DNA of 52,213 nt from Akkermansia muciniphila (GCA_004557455.1 SFDX01000017.1:1-52213), one strand, 5' to 3'. Numbered from the stretch's first letter, positions 12,229-21,205 are shown. The notes: a model not told the origin generated them from the sequence alone. Translations and numbers: made by a program.

Positions 12229-12740
12229 GGCTCAAGCTTCTTGAGTTGGTCGCGGAGGGCAGCCGCGTGTTCAAAATCCTCGCGGGCGATGGCCTGCTGC
12301 AGCTCCTGCTCCAGGTGTGCGCGCTGCACGTTCGGGGGTACCTCGCCCTTCGGAGGCTCGGTCGCCTCGCTCTCCGGGCTCAATTCTCCGGCAAAGATGC
12401 GGTAGCACTCCGGGCAGCCCAAGCGGCCGCTGCGGCGGTAGTCCTCCAGCGTAAAGTTGCAGACCGGACACCGGGTTAACAGATCCGGCAGGGAGGTTTC
12501 CGCTCCGGTGGACTCCCGATGCTCGGCACCGTCCAGCTCCCGCACCAGATCGTCCACGAGCGTGCGGAACTTTTCCGGGAACATCCGCTCGGCAAAAGTT
12601 AGATTTTGGGGATCAAAAAGCCCCTTTTTTCGGGCACAGTCGGCGCACAGGGCAAGCTCTGTTACCTTACCCTCCACGATTTGGGTAAGGAACATCGTAG
12701 CACGTTTGCCGCAAATTTGACACTTCTTCACAGGGCTCAT
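12225..12740 (-). CDS. mcsA: McsA-like zinc-finger, UVR-motif protein
   Basis: McsA activates the McsB kinase and links it to ClpC. The 171-residue product carries CxxC pairs CQIC and CADC near the N-terminus, CPVC and CPEC in the middle (two zinc sites), and a C-terminal UVR helix ending in AREDFEHAAALRDQLKK. The stop overlaps the mcsB start by 4 nt. A TACAAT -10-like box at 12739-12744 overlaps the ATG; if it is used, the transcript would begin at the in-frame GTG at 12731 (residue 4), giving a leaderless mRNA. The -35 is poor, so the ATG is kept. Confidence 0.88.
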   Translation of the reverse strand: MSPVKKCQICGKRATMFLTQIVEGKVTELALCADCARKKGLFDPQNLTFAERMFPEKFRTLVDDLVRELDGAEHRESTGAETSLPDLLTRCPVCNFTLEDYRRSGRLGCPECYRIFAGELSPESEATEPPKGEVPPNVQRAHLEQELQQAIAREDFEHAAALRDQLKKLEP

Positions 12741-12831
12741 TGTACACCCAAACGGGGCGGGATGCGAGCTTGCAGCGTGTCTTTCTGTGTCATTACAGCA
12801 CTCGGGCGAGGGCAGGGGGGACTGCGGGGGC

Positions 12832-12860
12832 TTGTTTGTTGCGGGAGGAGGTGCTGCAAT
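12832..12860 (+). promoter_or_regulatory. Candidate promoter of the phage-like gene
   Basis: The -35 TTGTTT is preceded by GGC, followed by a 17-bp spacer and -10 TGCAAT. The ATG follows 8 nt later, the same architecture as host genes in this window. AGGAG also lies 3 nt before the ATG. Confidence 0.45.
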
Positions 12861-12868
12861 AGGAGCCT

Positions 12869-15349
12869 ATGCAGTACACATCCTTCACTCTCGGCTTTAC
12901 GGCAGGCGAGCTGAGCCCTTGGCTTGCCGCACGTTTTGACCTACAGGCCTATCGGCGCGGAGCGGCTCGGTTGGAGAACCTCATCGTACAGCCCTACGGC
13001 GGTCTGCGCAGGCGACGCGGTACGCATTGGGCAGCGGCTGCGGAGGGGACGGCGGTGCGCCTCTTCCCCTTCCGCTTCTCCTCGGCGGACGCCCTGTTAT
13101 TAGAGCTTAGCCCCGGCGCCATGCGGGTGTACCGCGGCGGCAGGCTCGTGCGCATGGCAGACGGCAGCGACCGGGTAGCGGTGCCCTGGGACACCCCGCA
13201 GATGCTTGCCGATTTGCGCATGACCCAGATCAACGACGTGGTGTATGCCACCACCCCGCAGCACCCGCCCGTACTCCTCTGCCGCTATGCGGATGATAAC
13301 TGGACCGTGCGCGAGATGCTGCCCGATCCCTTCCCCCGGGCCTCCTATCTGCCGCAGACCGGCGGCCTGCGCCTGCAACCGTCAGCGGATGGACTGACCG
13401 CTCAACTGAAGACCGAGGACAGCGCGACCCCCTTTGCGCCGGCGATGTCCGGGCGCGAGCTCGTGCTGGTGAATGTGCCGGTGCCCGCTCGCAGCTTCTT
13501 CAGCGGGGAGCCATTTGATACCGGCGCCGTCCCCCTGCCGGACCTCAGCAGCTCCGTTGCCCTGCCGGGACGCTGCTATTACGTACAGGACAGCACCACG
13601 CAGTACTACCGCTTTTTCACCTGTATACGCCTGTATACCGCAGATGACTACTGCGGCAGTAAGGACCCCGCAGACTACCCGACCTTCTTCTTCCCCGGTG
13701 CCTTGCGGGCCGTCAACGGTGCCCCCGTCGAGGTCTGCGGCGATTGGGAGATTCAAACCACGGGGGAGTGGAATGCGCACTGGGAGCTGATGCGCTCCTA
13801 CGATTCTCTCGTGACGATGGGTAACAACTACCGCCTTTGGAGCTGGGTGCGCATCAAGGATTTCTCGCAGGATGCCTTCTCCGCCCGCCAAAACTGGGCC
13901 CTGACCGGCTGCGAGGAGCGCCCCTGCCGCCTGCTGCTCGTCTGCCGCTCTGCCTCGGCGCTCACTGTGCCGGCCTGCGTTACCCTGCGCACGCTCTCGG
14001 CCTCCCGCTGCTATACCCTGCGCATCTCCTCTGTGCAGGATGCCCACCGCGCTCAGGCCGAGGTGCTCAGCTATTACGGGGACACCCTGCGCAGTGCTTT
14101 CTCCCGCGATTGGAGCTTCGGGGCCTTCGGTCCGCTGAACGGTTACCCGCGCTTTACCTGCTTTCACCAAGGCCGCCTGTGGCTGGGTGGAATGGACGGA
14201 AGCCCCACGACGCTGCTGGCCAGTGCCGTGGATGACTTCGGTAACTTCGGCGTCAGCTCGCAGGACGACGCGGCCCTGCACCTCACCCTCTCCACGCCGG
14301 ACCAGAGCCGCATCTGCTGGCTATGCCCCGCGCGTTCCCTGCTGGTGGGCAGCACGGAGAGCGAGTGGACCCTGGCAGCGGCAGACGGCTCGGCGGTGAC
14401 GGCTTCGAACGCAGTCTTCACCCGCCATTCCTCGGTAGGCAGTGCCATGCTCCCCGCCGTCGCGGTGGAGAATACTGTCTTCTTCGCCCGCAGCGGCGGC
14501 AAGCGCCTGCGCGAGATCTCCTACAAACTGGAGGCGGACGGCTATACCTCGACCGATACCTCGCTGCTGGCGGAGCATCTCTTCGAGTCCGGAATCGTCC
14601 GCTGGACCCCGCTGCGCACGGATAATACCTACATCTGTGCCGCGCTGGGGGACGGCTCGCTCGCGGTGCTCACCATCGACATCGCCCAACAGGTCATGGC
14701 CTGGCAACACTGGACCCTGCAGGGCCGCCGCGTGCTGGATTTGGCGGCTCTGCCGGCGGAAAACGGCAGCGGGGATGAGCTGTGGCTGGCCGTGCAGCAT
14801 GCCGAGACAGGGGCCGTGAGCCTGGAGCGCATGCAGCAGGATGCCACCTACACGGACGGTACCTGCACCGTGACGCCGGATGCCGAGGGCTGCGCCGCCG
14901 TGCCGCATCTGGCGGGCTTGCAGGTGCTGGTGTGCCCGGAGGGGAAGCCGCAGCAGGCTGCGCGGGTGCAGGTGGGGGCAGGGGGAGCGTTGCGCCTGCC
15001 CGACGCGGAACCGGGGGCGTGCTATACCGTGGGGGCCGTCGCGGAGGCCTTGCTGCAGACCATGCCGCTGGAGCAGGAGGCGGACTTCAACGCCGTGCGT
15101 CAGTTCGGGCGTGCCAAATTGCGCCTGCTGGGCAGCGACCCCGCTTTCTCCTTCCGTGTGGATCCCTCCGCCGAATGGGAGACCTTCGACCCGGAGCGAC
15201 AGCACCTGGCCTACCCCTTCACGGGAGCCGTTCGCTTTTCCCTCGTGCCCGCTCCCGCCACGGGGCAGAGCATCTGCCTGCGCTGCGACGGGTCTCTCGA
15301 TTTCCGCCTCCTCTCTCTGTCGGTGGATACGGACTACCACGGCCGCTGA
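12869..15349 (+). CDS. Orphan phage-type structural (tail/stabilization) protein
   Basis: The 826-residue protein opens with FTAGELSPWLAARFDLQAY and LENLIVQPYGGLRRRRGT. This pattern, 'aGELSP-L-gR-D---Y--g---LeN--v-p-GG--rRpGT', is known from podovirus-type head-tail stabilization or tail tubular proteins. The rest is beta-rich with no other motif that I recognise, and no signal peptide is seen. Length is in the range for the family. No capsid, portal, terminase or other tail gene lies nearby: neighbours are mcsA (divergent) and a thioredoxin-like gene (convergent, 13 nt away). Base composition is GC-rich like the host. It may be a prophage relic, a gene-transfer or tailocin component encoded elsewhere, or a domesticated gene. 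Confidence 0.65.
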   Translation: MQYTSFTLGFTAGELSPWLAARFDLQAYRRGAARLENLIVQPYGGLRRRRGTHWAAAAEGTAVRLFPFRFSSADALLLELSPGAMRVYRGGRLVRMADGSDRVAVPWDTPQMLADLRMTQINDVVYATTPQHPPVLLCRYADDNWTVREMLPDPFPRASYLPQTGGLRLQPSADGLTAQLKTEDSATPFAPAMSGRELVLVNVPVPARSFFSGEPFDTGAVPLPDLSSSVALPGRCYYVQDSTTQYYRFFTCIRLYTADDYCGSKDPADYPTFFFPGALRAVNGAPVEVCGDWEIQTTGEWNAHWELMRSYDSLVTMGNNYRLWSWVRIKDFSQDAFSARQNWALTGCEERPCRLLLVCRSASALTVPACVTLRTLSASRCYTLRISSVQDAHRAQAEVLSYYGDTLRSAFSRDWSFGAFGPLNGYPRFTCFHQGRLWLGGMDGSPTTLLASAVDDFGNFGVSSQDDAALHLTLSTPDQSRICWLCPARSLLVGSTESEWTLAAADGSAVTASNAVFTRHSSVGSAMLPAVAVENTVFFARSGGKRLREISYKLEADGYTSTDTSLLAEHLFESGIVRWTPLRTDNTYICAALGDGSLAVLTIDIAQQVMAWQHWTLQGRRVLDLAALPAENGSGDELWLAVQHAETGAVSLERMQQDATYTDGTCTVTPDAEGCAAVPHLAGLQVLVCPEGKPQQAARVQVGAGGALRLPDAEPGACYTVGAVAEALLQTMPLEQEADFNAVRQFGRAKLRLLGSDPAFSFRVDPSAEWETFDPERQHLAYPFTGAVRFSLVPAPATGQSICLRCDGSLDFRLLSLSVDTDYHGR

Positions 15350-15362
15350 GGCCGCGCGGGGG

Positions 15363-15884
15363 TTACTTCGCAGTCTGCGGGGTAGCCCCCGACTCAATCG
15401 TCAGGCTGCGCCACTCCGCTACCTTGGCGCCGTTACCCCGGAACAGGGGCTTGCCCTCCGGCGTCAGCACCGTGCAGTGCGGCACATACTGCGGCTTCTC
15501 TACCCCGGCTACCTGCCAAATTGCGGGGTCTTTCGTGGTCGTCAGGGGGAAGCTGCCGCCGTACTGCCGGATGTATTCCATGGATTTCTCCGGCGTGGCA
15601 TCGCATACGCAGATGAGCTCCACGCGGCCGTCTTTCTTCATCTCCTCATAGGCTTTCACCACACTCGGCATCGTGCGGTGGCACGGCCCGCACCAAGGGG
15701 CGGAGACCAAGACAATGTAGTACTGCGCCCCGAGCTTCGGTTGGGCATTCTGAAACGCTACCTTAGTCAGCCCGGACGCCACGGCCCCGGCTGCTTGTGC
15801 CGCCTGCGGGGCCTGCGCTTGCGCCATTCCCGGTGACATGAGGCATGCCGCCGCCATCAGCAGTGTGGTATGGAGAAAATTCAC
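15363..15884 (-). CDS. Exported thioredoxin-like protein
   Basis: This is a predicted periplasmic thiol-disulfide protein of 173 residues. A signal peptide (MNFLHTTLLMAAACLMSPGMAQA) is followed by a thioredoxin fold with APWCGPC as the redox motif. I choose a GTG start at 15884 because a promoter with consensus -35 TTGACA and -10 TAGAAT (15892-15919) places the transcript start exactly on that GTG. An ATG at 15893 (MEDVNF...) lies 9 nt upstream and overlaps the -10. Longer starts add a Cys/Lys-rich leader that does not fit an exported protein. Partner proteins are not encoded nearby. Confidence 0.82.
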   Translation of the reverse strand: MNFLHTTLLMAAACLMSPGMAQAQAPQAAQAAGAVASGLTKVAFQNAQPKLGAQYYIVLVSAPWCGPCHRTMPSVVKAYEEMKKDGRVELICVCDATPEKSMEYIRQYGGSFPLTTTKDPAIWQVAGVEKPQYVPHCTVLTPEGKPLFRGNGAKVAEWRSLTIESGATPQTAK

Positions 15885-15891
15885 GTCCTCC

Positions 15892-15919
15892 ATTCTACTC
15901 TTTCCTTCCAAGCTGTCAA
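15892..15919 (-). promoter_or_regulatory. Promoter of the thioredoxin-like gene, leaderless
   Basis: On the minus strand: -35 TTGACA (consensus), a 16-bp spacer and -10 TAGAAT. Seven bases later is GTG, so initiation would fall on the start codon itself. Confidence 0.65.
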
Positions 15920-16031
15920 GCTGATTTTTCATCTTTGCCATTTTTCCTGCCGAAAGGGGAGGAAAACGCCGCAGAAAGAGACTTTTGCGGCATTTCGGAC
16001 ACATTTTTTCGGCTCCTGGCGCATTTTTTTA

Positions 16032-16060
16032 TCGACAGAGGGGGTGAAATTCAGTATCAT
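16032..16060 (+). promoter_or_regulatory. Candidate promoter of the ankyrin-M60 operon
   Basis: The -35 is TCGACA, followed by a 17-bp spacer and -10 TATCAT. The GTG start codon of the ankyrin gene is 12 nt after the -10, predicting a leader of about 5 nt. Confidence 0.5.
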
Positions 16061-16072
16061 GCCCGCAGTACC

Positions 16073-17167
16073 GTGAAGACATTACCATACGTTTTAGCGA
16101 TGTGCTGCGCTTTGGGCGGTTTGTCACTTGCCGCTCCCAAAGCTAAGGGGAAGCCGCAGGCCAAGAATGCAAAGCCTGCTGCTGCCGCGCAAGCAGATTT
16201 GAAAAAGTGGATGAAGCGCAGCAATGCGGTCTTCAGCGTCTTTGAGGCGGCGGAAGCCGGTGATACGGAGAAGCTGTCCGAGTTGCTGAAGGCGGGCGAA
16301 TCCCCCGCTGCGGTGGATGAGCTGGGGCGCACGGCCCTGCACTTGGCGGCATCCGCCGGGCAGGAGAAGGCGGCCGAGATGCTGCTGAAGGCCGGTGCAG
16401 ATTGCCTGGCGAAGGACGCTGACGGGAAGATTCCCTCCCAGCTGGCCAAGGGCGCGGAGCTGCGCAAGCTGCTGCAGGCCGGTGAGGACAAGCGAGCCAA
16501 GGAGCTGCAGGTGGCCAAGGAGCTGGACGCCGGCAACGAGGACTTTGTGGCGCAGGCCCTCTCCATGGGCGTGAACCCGAATGCCTTGGTGAACAACGGC
16601 ACCGATACCCTTCTGTCCTATGCCATCGGCAAGGGCCGCATGAAGGCCGCCGAGGCCTTGGCAGATGCGGGCGCGGACCCCAACTGGGTGAACCCGAACG
16701 GTCTGACGGTGATGCACGTGGCCGCCGTGAAGGCCGGTCCCGAGCTGATCGCCAAGCTGGTGGCCAAGGGCGGTAAGACGGATGTGCAGCAGCGCAACGG
16801 TGCTACGGCAATCCACGAGGCGCTTTGGTACGGCCGCAACAATGTGCTTCCTGCTCTGCTGCCCGGTGCAACGCAGCCCGAATTCGCGCCGTCTACCAAG
16901 AAGAAGGGCTTCGGCCCTCCTCTCATCATGGCCGTGATGCGCGGCAACACGACGGCCATGGGTATCTTCGTGGAGGCCGGGGCCAATATCAACGCCGATC
17001 TCTACAAGGATGAGCCGCTCCTCATCGTGGCGGTTAAGGCCGGTAAGCCGGAGGCCGTGAAGTTCCTGTTGGAGAAGGGGGCCAATGTCTCCGCCAAGGA
17101 CAAGACAGGCAAGACGGCTGCCGATTACGCCGCAGATAAACCGCAAATCCTCAAACTGTTGAAATAA
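16073..17167 (+). CDS. Exported ankyrin-repeat protein
   Basis: The 364-residue product starts at GTG with a signal peptide (VKTLPYVLAMCCALGGLSLA|AP). A basic linker follows, then at least six ankyrin repeats, with recurring patterns such as GRTALHLAASAGQEKAAEMLL, DTLLSYAIGKGRMKAAEALADAG, NGLTVMHVAAV and EPLLIVAVKAGKPEAVKFLLEKG. Ankyrin repeats mediate protein-protein contacts; no enzymatic motif is visible. The M60 peptidase starts 1 nt after its stop codon, so the two are tightly coupled and the ankyrin protein may chaperone, inhibit or anchor the peptidase (inference). The GTG was chosen because the signal peptide starts there and a promoter lies just upstream. Confidence 0.82.
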   Translation: MKTLPYVLAMCCALGGLSLAAPKAKGKPQAKNAKPAAAAQADLKKWMKRSNAVFSVFEAAEAGDTEKLSELLKAGESPAAVDELGRTALHLAASAGQEKAAEMLLKAGADCLAKDADGKIPSQLAKGAELRKLLQAGEDKRAKELQVAKELDAGNEDFVAQALSMGVNPNALVNNGTDTLLSYAIGKGRMKAAEALADAGADPNWVNPNGLTVMHVAAVKAGPELIAKLVAKGGKTDVQQRNGATAIHEALWYGRNNVLPALLPGATQPEFAPSTKKKGFGPPLIMAVMRGNTTAMGIFVEAGANINADLYKDEPLLIVAVKAGKPEAVKFLLEKGANVSAKDKTGKTAADYAADKPQILKLLK

Positions 17168-17168
17168 T

Positions 17169-18911
17169 ATGAATGCCATCACTCGTTTTCTGTTAGTCGG
17201 TGCGCTCGCTGTGGCCTGCGCCGGCAACGTCTCTGCCGCCGTGCCCAAGGGTACGGATGTCTCCGGTCTGAATGTGGGCAAGAATACGGAGAAGAACTAC
17301 CGTCACCGTGTTTTCCACGCCTACATGCCGCTGGAGAAGGTGCGGGAGATCTACAAGATCAGCAATTACTCCAAGTTCGAGAACCCCACCGGTATCTATT
17401 TCCGCCCGGGGGATAAGGTGAAGATTACCCTCACCGGTACGCCGGAGTCGCCCGTGTGCCTGCGTACGCGTAACTTTAACGTTGACAACGGTCAGGAGAA
17501 GGAGTACGCCCTGAAGCCCGGGGTGAATGAAATTACCATCGCCAATGAGGGCTTGGGTTACATTGACTACCGCTCCGAGAAGCCTGCCGAGGCTCCCACC
17601 ATCACGGTGGACATTGAGGGCGGTGCCATCAGCGGTGTCTTCACCCGCGCGGACAGCAATGCGACCTGGAAGAAGATGCTGGCGGAGACGCCTTCGCCCA
17701 TTCTGGACCTGATGGGTGAGCGCGTGCAGCTGGCCTTCGATGTGGCCCGCCTGCGTGAGTACTGCCCGGATGACGGCGTGGAGCTGCTGCGCATTTACGA
17801 CCGCGTGATCGAGGCGGAGCACGAGATCATGGGCTGGGATATCTTCGATTGCCACCCCGGCAACCACGTGTTGGGTCGATCGATGCAGGGCGGTTTCATG
17901 CACGCGGACGGGCTGGGCGCGGCCTTTACGGTGAACGCGCTCAAGGGTATTACGCAGATTGACCTGCTGCGCGACCACGGTTGGGGCGTGGCGCATGAGT
18001 TCGGCCATGTGAACCAAGTGCGTCCCGCTCTCATGTGGGCCGGTACCACGGAGGTGACAAACAACATCTATTCCGCTTGGAGCCAGTACATTCTCTCGCC
18101 CAAGAAGTTGCGTCTGGAGCACGAGGTGATCGGCGGCTACGGCGGCATCGGGGCCATCATGGGCGGCCGTATGGACCAGTACATCAATGATGCGCTGGTG
18201 GACCGCCAGCTCTGGCAGTACATGAAGGGGCCGGATAACGATGGCAGCAAGGGCACGGGTGACGCTTTCGTGACGGTGTGCCCGCTCTGGCAGCTCCAGC
18301 TCTACAATTCCGTGGCGCGCGGGGATAAGAAGTTCTACGCCCGCATTCACCAGTCTTCTCGTCTTAAGGATTACTCCAAGACGCCGCACGGGCAGCTGCG
18401 CGCGCGCTTTACGGTGGAGGCTTCTAAGTCCGCTAAGCTGAACTTCGGCGAGTTCTTCGTGAAGCTGGGCATTCTGGCCCCCATGAACCGCATGGTGAAT
18501 GACTACTCCAGCCACCAGGTGACCATCACTCCCGCAATGTGCGATGCCGCAATCAAGGAGATGGCGAAGTTCCCCAAGCCGGATTCGTCTGTCATCTATT
18601 ACATTAACGGTAACAATGTGAAGATCTTTAAGGACAAGGCCGCCGTCGTGCCTTCACCGTCCTTCACGTTCAATGCCCAGGCGGATAAGCGTTACAAGGT
18701 GCCGTACTGCACCGTGCCGGCGGACCAGTGGAAGAATGCCGTGGCTTTCGAGGCCTACGAGGGCAAGAAGCTCGTGCGCATCTCGCTGCGCGGTCTCGGG
18801 CAGGAGGATCAAGCCTCCACCATGGTGTTCGCCCCCGCGGGTACCACGGAGGTGAAGGCTGTGCAGTGGGACGGTAAGCGCTACACGGTCTGGTCCGATA
18901 AGCAGTCCTGA
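17169..18911 (+). CDS. Exported M60-family (mucinase-type) metallopeptidase
   Basis: This is a zinc gluzincin of the peptidase M60/enhancin-like family, members of which cleave mucin-type glycoproteins. The 580-residue product has a signal peptide ending near residue 24, a beta-rich N-terminal region (about 30-165), and the catalytic domain with HEFGH at 276-280 and the third ligand Glu at 295 (TTEVTNN), followed by a C-terminal beta domain from about 480. No lipobox is seen, so periplasmic or secreted location is likely. It is the second gene of the ankyrin-M60 pair and is followed by a strong terminator. Such enzymes are abundant in Akkermansia, a mucin degrader. Confidence 0.9.
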   Translation: MNAITRFLLVGALAVACAGNVSAAVPKGTDVSGLNVGKNTEKNYRHRVFHAYMPLEKVREIYKISNYSKFENPTGIYFRPGDKVKITLTGTPESPVCLRTRNFNVDNGQEKEYALKPGVNEITIANEGLGYIDYRSEKPAEAPTITVDIEGGAISGVFTRADSNATWKKMLAETPSPILDLMGERVQLAFDVARLREYCPDDGVELLRIYDRVIEAEHEIMGWDIFDCHPGNHVLGRSMQGGFMHADGLGAAFTVNALKGITQIDLLRDHGWGVAHEFGHVNQVRPALMWAGTTEVTNNIYSAWSQYILSPKKLRLEHEVIGGYGGIGAIMGGRMDQYINDALVDRQLWQYMKGPDNDGSKGTGDAFVTVCPLWQLQLYNSVARGDKKFYARIHQSSRLKDYSKTPHGQLRARFTVEASKSAKLNFGEFFVKLGILAPMNRMVNDYSSHQVTITPAMCDAAIKEMAKFPKPDSSVIYYINGNNVKIFKDKAAVVPSPSFTFNAQADKRYKVPYCTVPADQWKNAVAFEAYEGKKLVRISLRGLGQEDQASTMVFAPAGTTEVKAVQWDGKRYTVWSDKQS

Positions 18912-18931
18912 TCGGGTCTCTCACCCTTGCA

Positions 18932-18975
18932 GGCGGGTGCCGGCCCCGAGCTCCGGGGACGGTGCCCGCCTTTTC
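18932..18975 (+). terminator. Rho-independent terminator of the ankyrin-M60 operon
   Basis: The outer stem GGCGGGTGCC pairs with GGTGCCCGCC (two G-U pairs), with an inner CCCCG / CGGGG stem, followed by TTTTCTGT. Confidence 0.8.
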
Positions 18976-18987
18976 TGTGTAGCGGGT

Positions 18988-20922
18988 TCAGCGCGGTCGG
19001 CGCATCGCCGGGGGCTCGCTCCTGCGAGCAGCGGGCTCTATCTCGGTCTTCAGATAGAAACTCTTGAGCGGTGCGTAGCCCTTCTCGGACATGAGAGCGT
19101 CCCAGTGCGTGGGAAGCTCGATTTTGATCGTTGCAAAGCCTCCGCCGGGCAGGCACATGGTCTTGTTTCTGTTCTCATCTCCCGTGATGAGGAAGGCGGA
19201 CTTGCCGAGCTGCATGACGGGCACCGTTTGCATGCTCTCCTTGCCGGACCAGCTCAGCCAAGCGGGGGTGCGTGTCTCTTCCGCTCCCTCTTTTTCCGCT
19301 ATTTTCCGGGCATGGCGGCTCATGGGGTAGGTGGTCGGGTTGAAGGCACTGCCGGGATTCCCCAGGTAGTTGGCCATGGTGCGCTGCTCCAGGGGAACCC
19401 GAGCCGTCTTGACGAGTGCGGCTTCCAAGGCTTCTTTGCTCTTGTACTTTTGTGCCAAGTCGCGTGCTACATAACCTGTTACCAGGAAGGTTCTGTAGAC
19501 AAAGGGCGTGCCGCTGCCGACGGCGAATTGCTGTTTCTCCGTAGCATCCCAGGCCATCATTTCCATGATCTGCTGCGCATCGGTGCAGGCCGGGGCCAGG
19601 TTGTTGCCCCAGCAGAGGGCGGAGGCTGCCGTGAGGGTGTTTTCGTTCACCTTGAAGCCCTGCTGCATGTGGTAGGGCCGCCAGCCCAGTTTCAGGGCCG
19701 TCGCTTCGTCCTCCGCCAGACACCAGGGCATCAGGTAGCCGAAGGTGCCCATGCGGTTTTGTTTGATGTAGTAGCCGCCGAAGTTGAGCATGGCCAAGTT
19801 GATGAAGCGTCCGATGACGGCGTTGCGTTGGTCGGAGATCTCTCCCTGCCCGCTGTCCAGGCCCAACTGCCGCGCAATGGGGCCGTTGATCCAGCAATAG
19901 GGGGTCCAGGCGTGGGTGCTTGCCAGGGTGCGTCGGAAATCTCCGTTGGTCATGGCCTTGGTGAAGGCAATCAGGATGGGCATGTACTCCGCCGGGCAGC
20001 CTGCCATGACGCCGTTGACGGCTACTTGTTGCACCGTGACCTCGCGGTAGGAGGGCGGTACCTTGGCCACAACGGTATCCGGGGCGGCATCGCAGAACTT
20101 GAGGAACTCTGCCACCGCCTCTCGGGTGGGCGGGGTGATGGGGAGCCCGTCCGTTTGACCTTGCTCGGCAAAGTAGTCCTGCACCTGCTGCAGGCTGCCG
20201 GTAAAGACGATACCGTCCGTGCCTTGCTCGCTGCTCACAAGCTCGTCCTTGCGGAGGGGCTCGGTGAGGGCTTTCCGAATCTGCGGCCACAGCACTTTGC
20301 GGGTGTTGGTCCGCAGCTCGTCATGGGTGTGGGCGGAGAAGGCTCCCGGGTATTCTGCCACGCGGGGGATGGGCACGCCTGCCGCTCGGGCGGCGCTCTG
20401 CGCTTGGGTTGTGAAGCCCGGGGCGGCAATCATGACGGAGGGGATGCCTTCGTACTCTGCTGCAATGCAGGAGCCCATTTCCTTGGGGGTGCAGAGGCCG
20501 CAGCCGCCGTTCCCCGAAATCACGGCATCCACCTTCAGCTCCCGCAGGCGTGCCACGAATTCGTCTTTCTGCCTGCGCACTACTCCGGGGCCGGGCCAAG
20601 GGCCGGCGGAGCCTATCTCGTTGAGTACGAGTACCTTGGTGTTCGGGTAGGCCTCTTGGATGAGTCTCTTGAGCTCGGGGTGGGTGACGTAGGCCATGAA
20701 GCTGCCGCCGACCAATGCGATGGTTTTCCCGCTCAGGGTGTCCAAGCGGGCGGCTTGCTTGATCTGCGGGATGTTGCTCTTGCCCACGGGGGAGAGCACG
20801 GCATAGCGTCCTGCCGTGGCAGTCGCGGGGAGGCTGCATGTCCCGTCCGTGCATTCCTGCGCGGGGAGGGGCGACAGGGCGGCAAGGAGGGAGATGGCGG
20901 TGAGTAAGTGTATGGGCTTCAT
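18988..20922 (-). CDS. Exported UGSC-family-like protein (Cys form)
   Basis: The product is 644 residues with a signal peptide (MKPIHLLTAISLLAALSPLPA). The first domain matches the UGSC (seleno)protein family: VDAVISGNGGCGLCTP carries C141-G-L-C144, where the family has U/C-G-S-C, then MGSC and a GIPSVMI strand. The second part (about 215-500) holds GLPITPPTREAV and QVAVNGVMAGCPAEYMPIL, a block I associate with the same anaerobe family. The reaction is unknown. Being exported is unusual. A GTG 21 nt upstream is an alternative start. The gene is single, convergent with the M60 operon; no clear promoter was found. Confidence 0.6.
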   Translation of the reverse strand: MKPIHLLTAISLLAALSPLPAQECTDGTCSLPATATAGRYAVLSPVGKSNIPQIKQAARLDTLSGKTIALVGGSFMAYVTHPELKRLIQEAYPNTKVLVLNEIGSAGPWPGPGVVRRQKDEFVARLRELKVDAVISGNGGCGLCTPKEMGSCIAAEYEGIPSVMIAAPGFTTQAQSAARAAGVPIPRVAEYPGAFSAHTHDELRTNTRKVLWPQIRKALTEPLRKDELVSSEQGTDGIVFTGSLQQVQDYFAEQGQTDGLPITPPTREAVAEFLKFCDAAPDTVVAKVPPSYREVTVQQVAVNGVMAGCPAEYMPILIAFTKAMTNGDFRRTLASTHAWTPYCWINGPIARQLGLDSGQGEISDQRNAVIGRFINLAMLNFGGYYIKQNRMGTFGYLMPWCLAEDEATALKLGWRPYHMQQGFKVNENTLTAASALCWGNNLAPACTDAQQIMEMMAWDATEKQQFAVGSGTPFVYRTFLVTGYVARDLAQKYKSKEALEAALVKTARVPLEQRTMANYLGNPGSAFNPTTYPMSRHARKIAEKEGAEETRTPAWLSWSGKESMQTVPVMQLGKSAFLITGDENRNKTMCLPGGGFATIKIELPTHWDALMSEKGYAPLKSFYLKTEIEPAARRSEPPAMRRPR

Positions 20923-21205
20923 GATGGTGGGGAATGTCCTCACCTGTATGTACGTTTTCGCCGCTTCATTTTCTACACATTATGCTAAGGGGATTTTCGG
21001 AGCCTCGTCCCTTGCCTCCCCGGTGAGGCACCTGTAGCATGGGCCTCTTTCCGAGCTCGTCCGATATGCCGAAGAAAGGCATACCCTGGAATTGTGTCAT
21101 CATGTTGTTTTGACTTGCGGAGCCGAGCCTCGTTTATTATCATAGGCTCAATAGATGACACTTCCCGTATAATACCCTCCTCGGACAAAGACGAACAATG
21201 ACAGT

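Noticed and set aside
16059..16076. A five-codon leader peptide (MPAVP) ending at the ankyrin start
   Set aside because: It is too short to support, overlaps the predicted -10, and has no ribosome-binding site.
18937..20907. A 656-codon open frame on the plus strand
   Set aside because: It is antisense to the UGSC-like gene, which has a signal peptide and recognisable motifs; the antisense product is low-complexity and unrecognisable. High GC produces such long shadows.
21046..21090. Hairpin TATGCC / GGCATA as a terminator
   Set aside because: It has a 6-bp stem but no T-tract on either strand and is not placed right after a gene.
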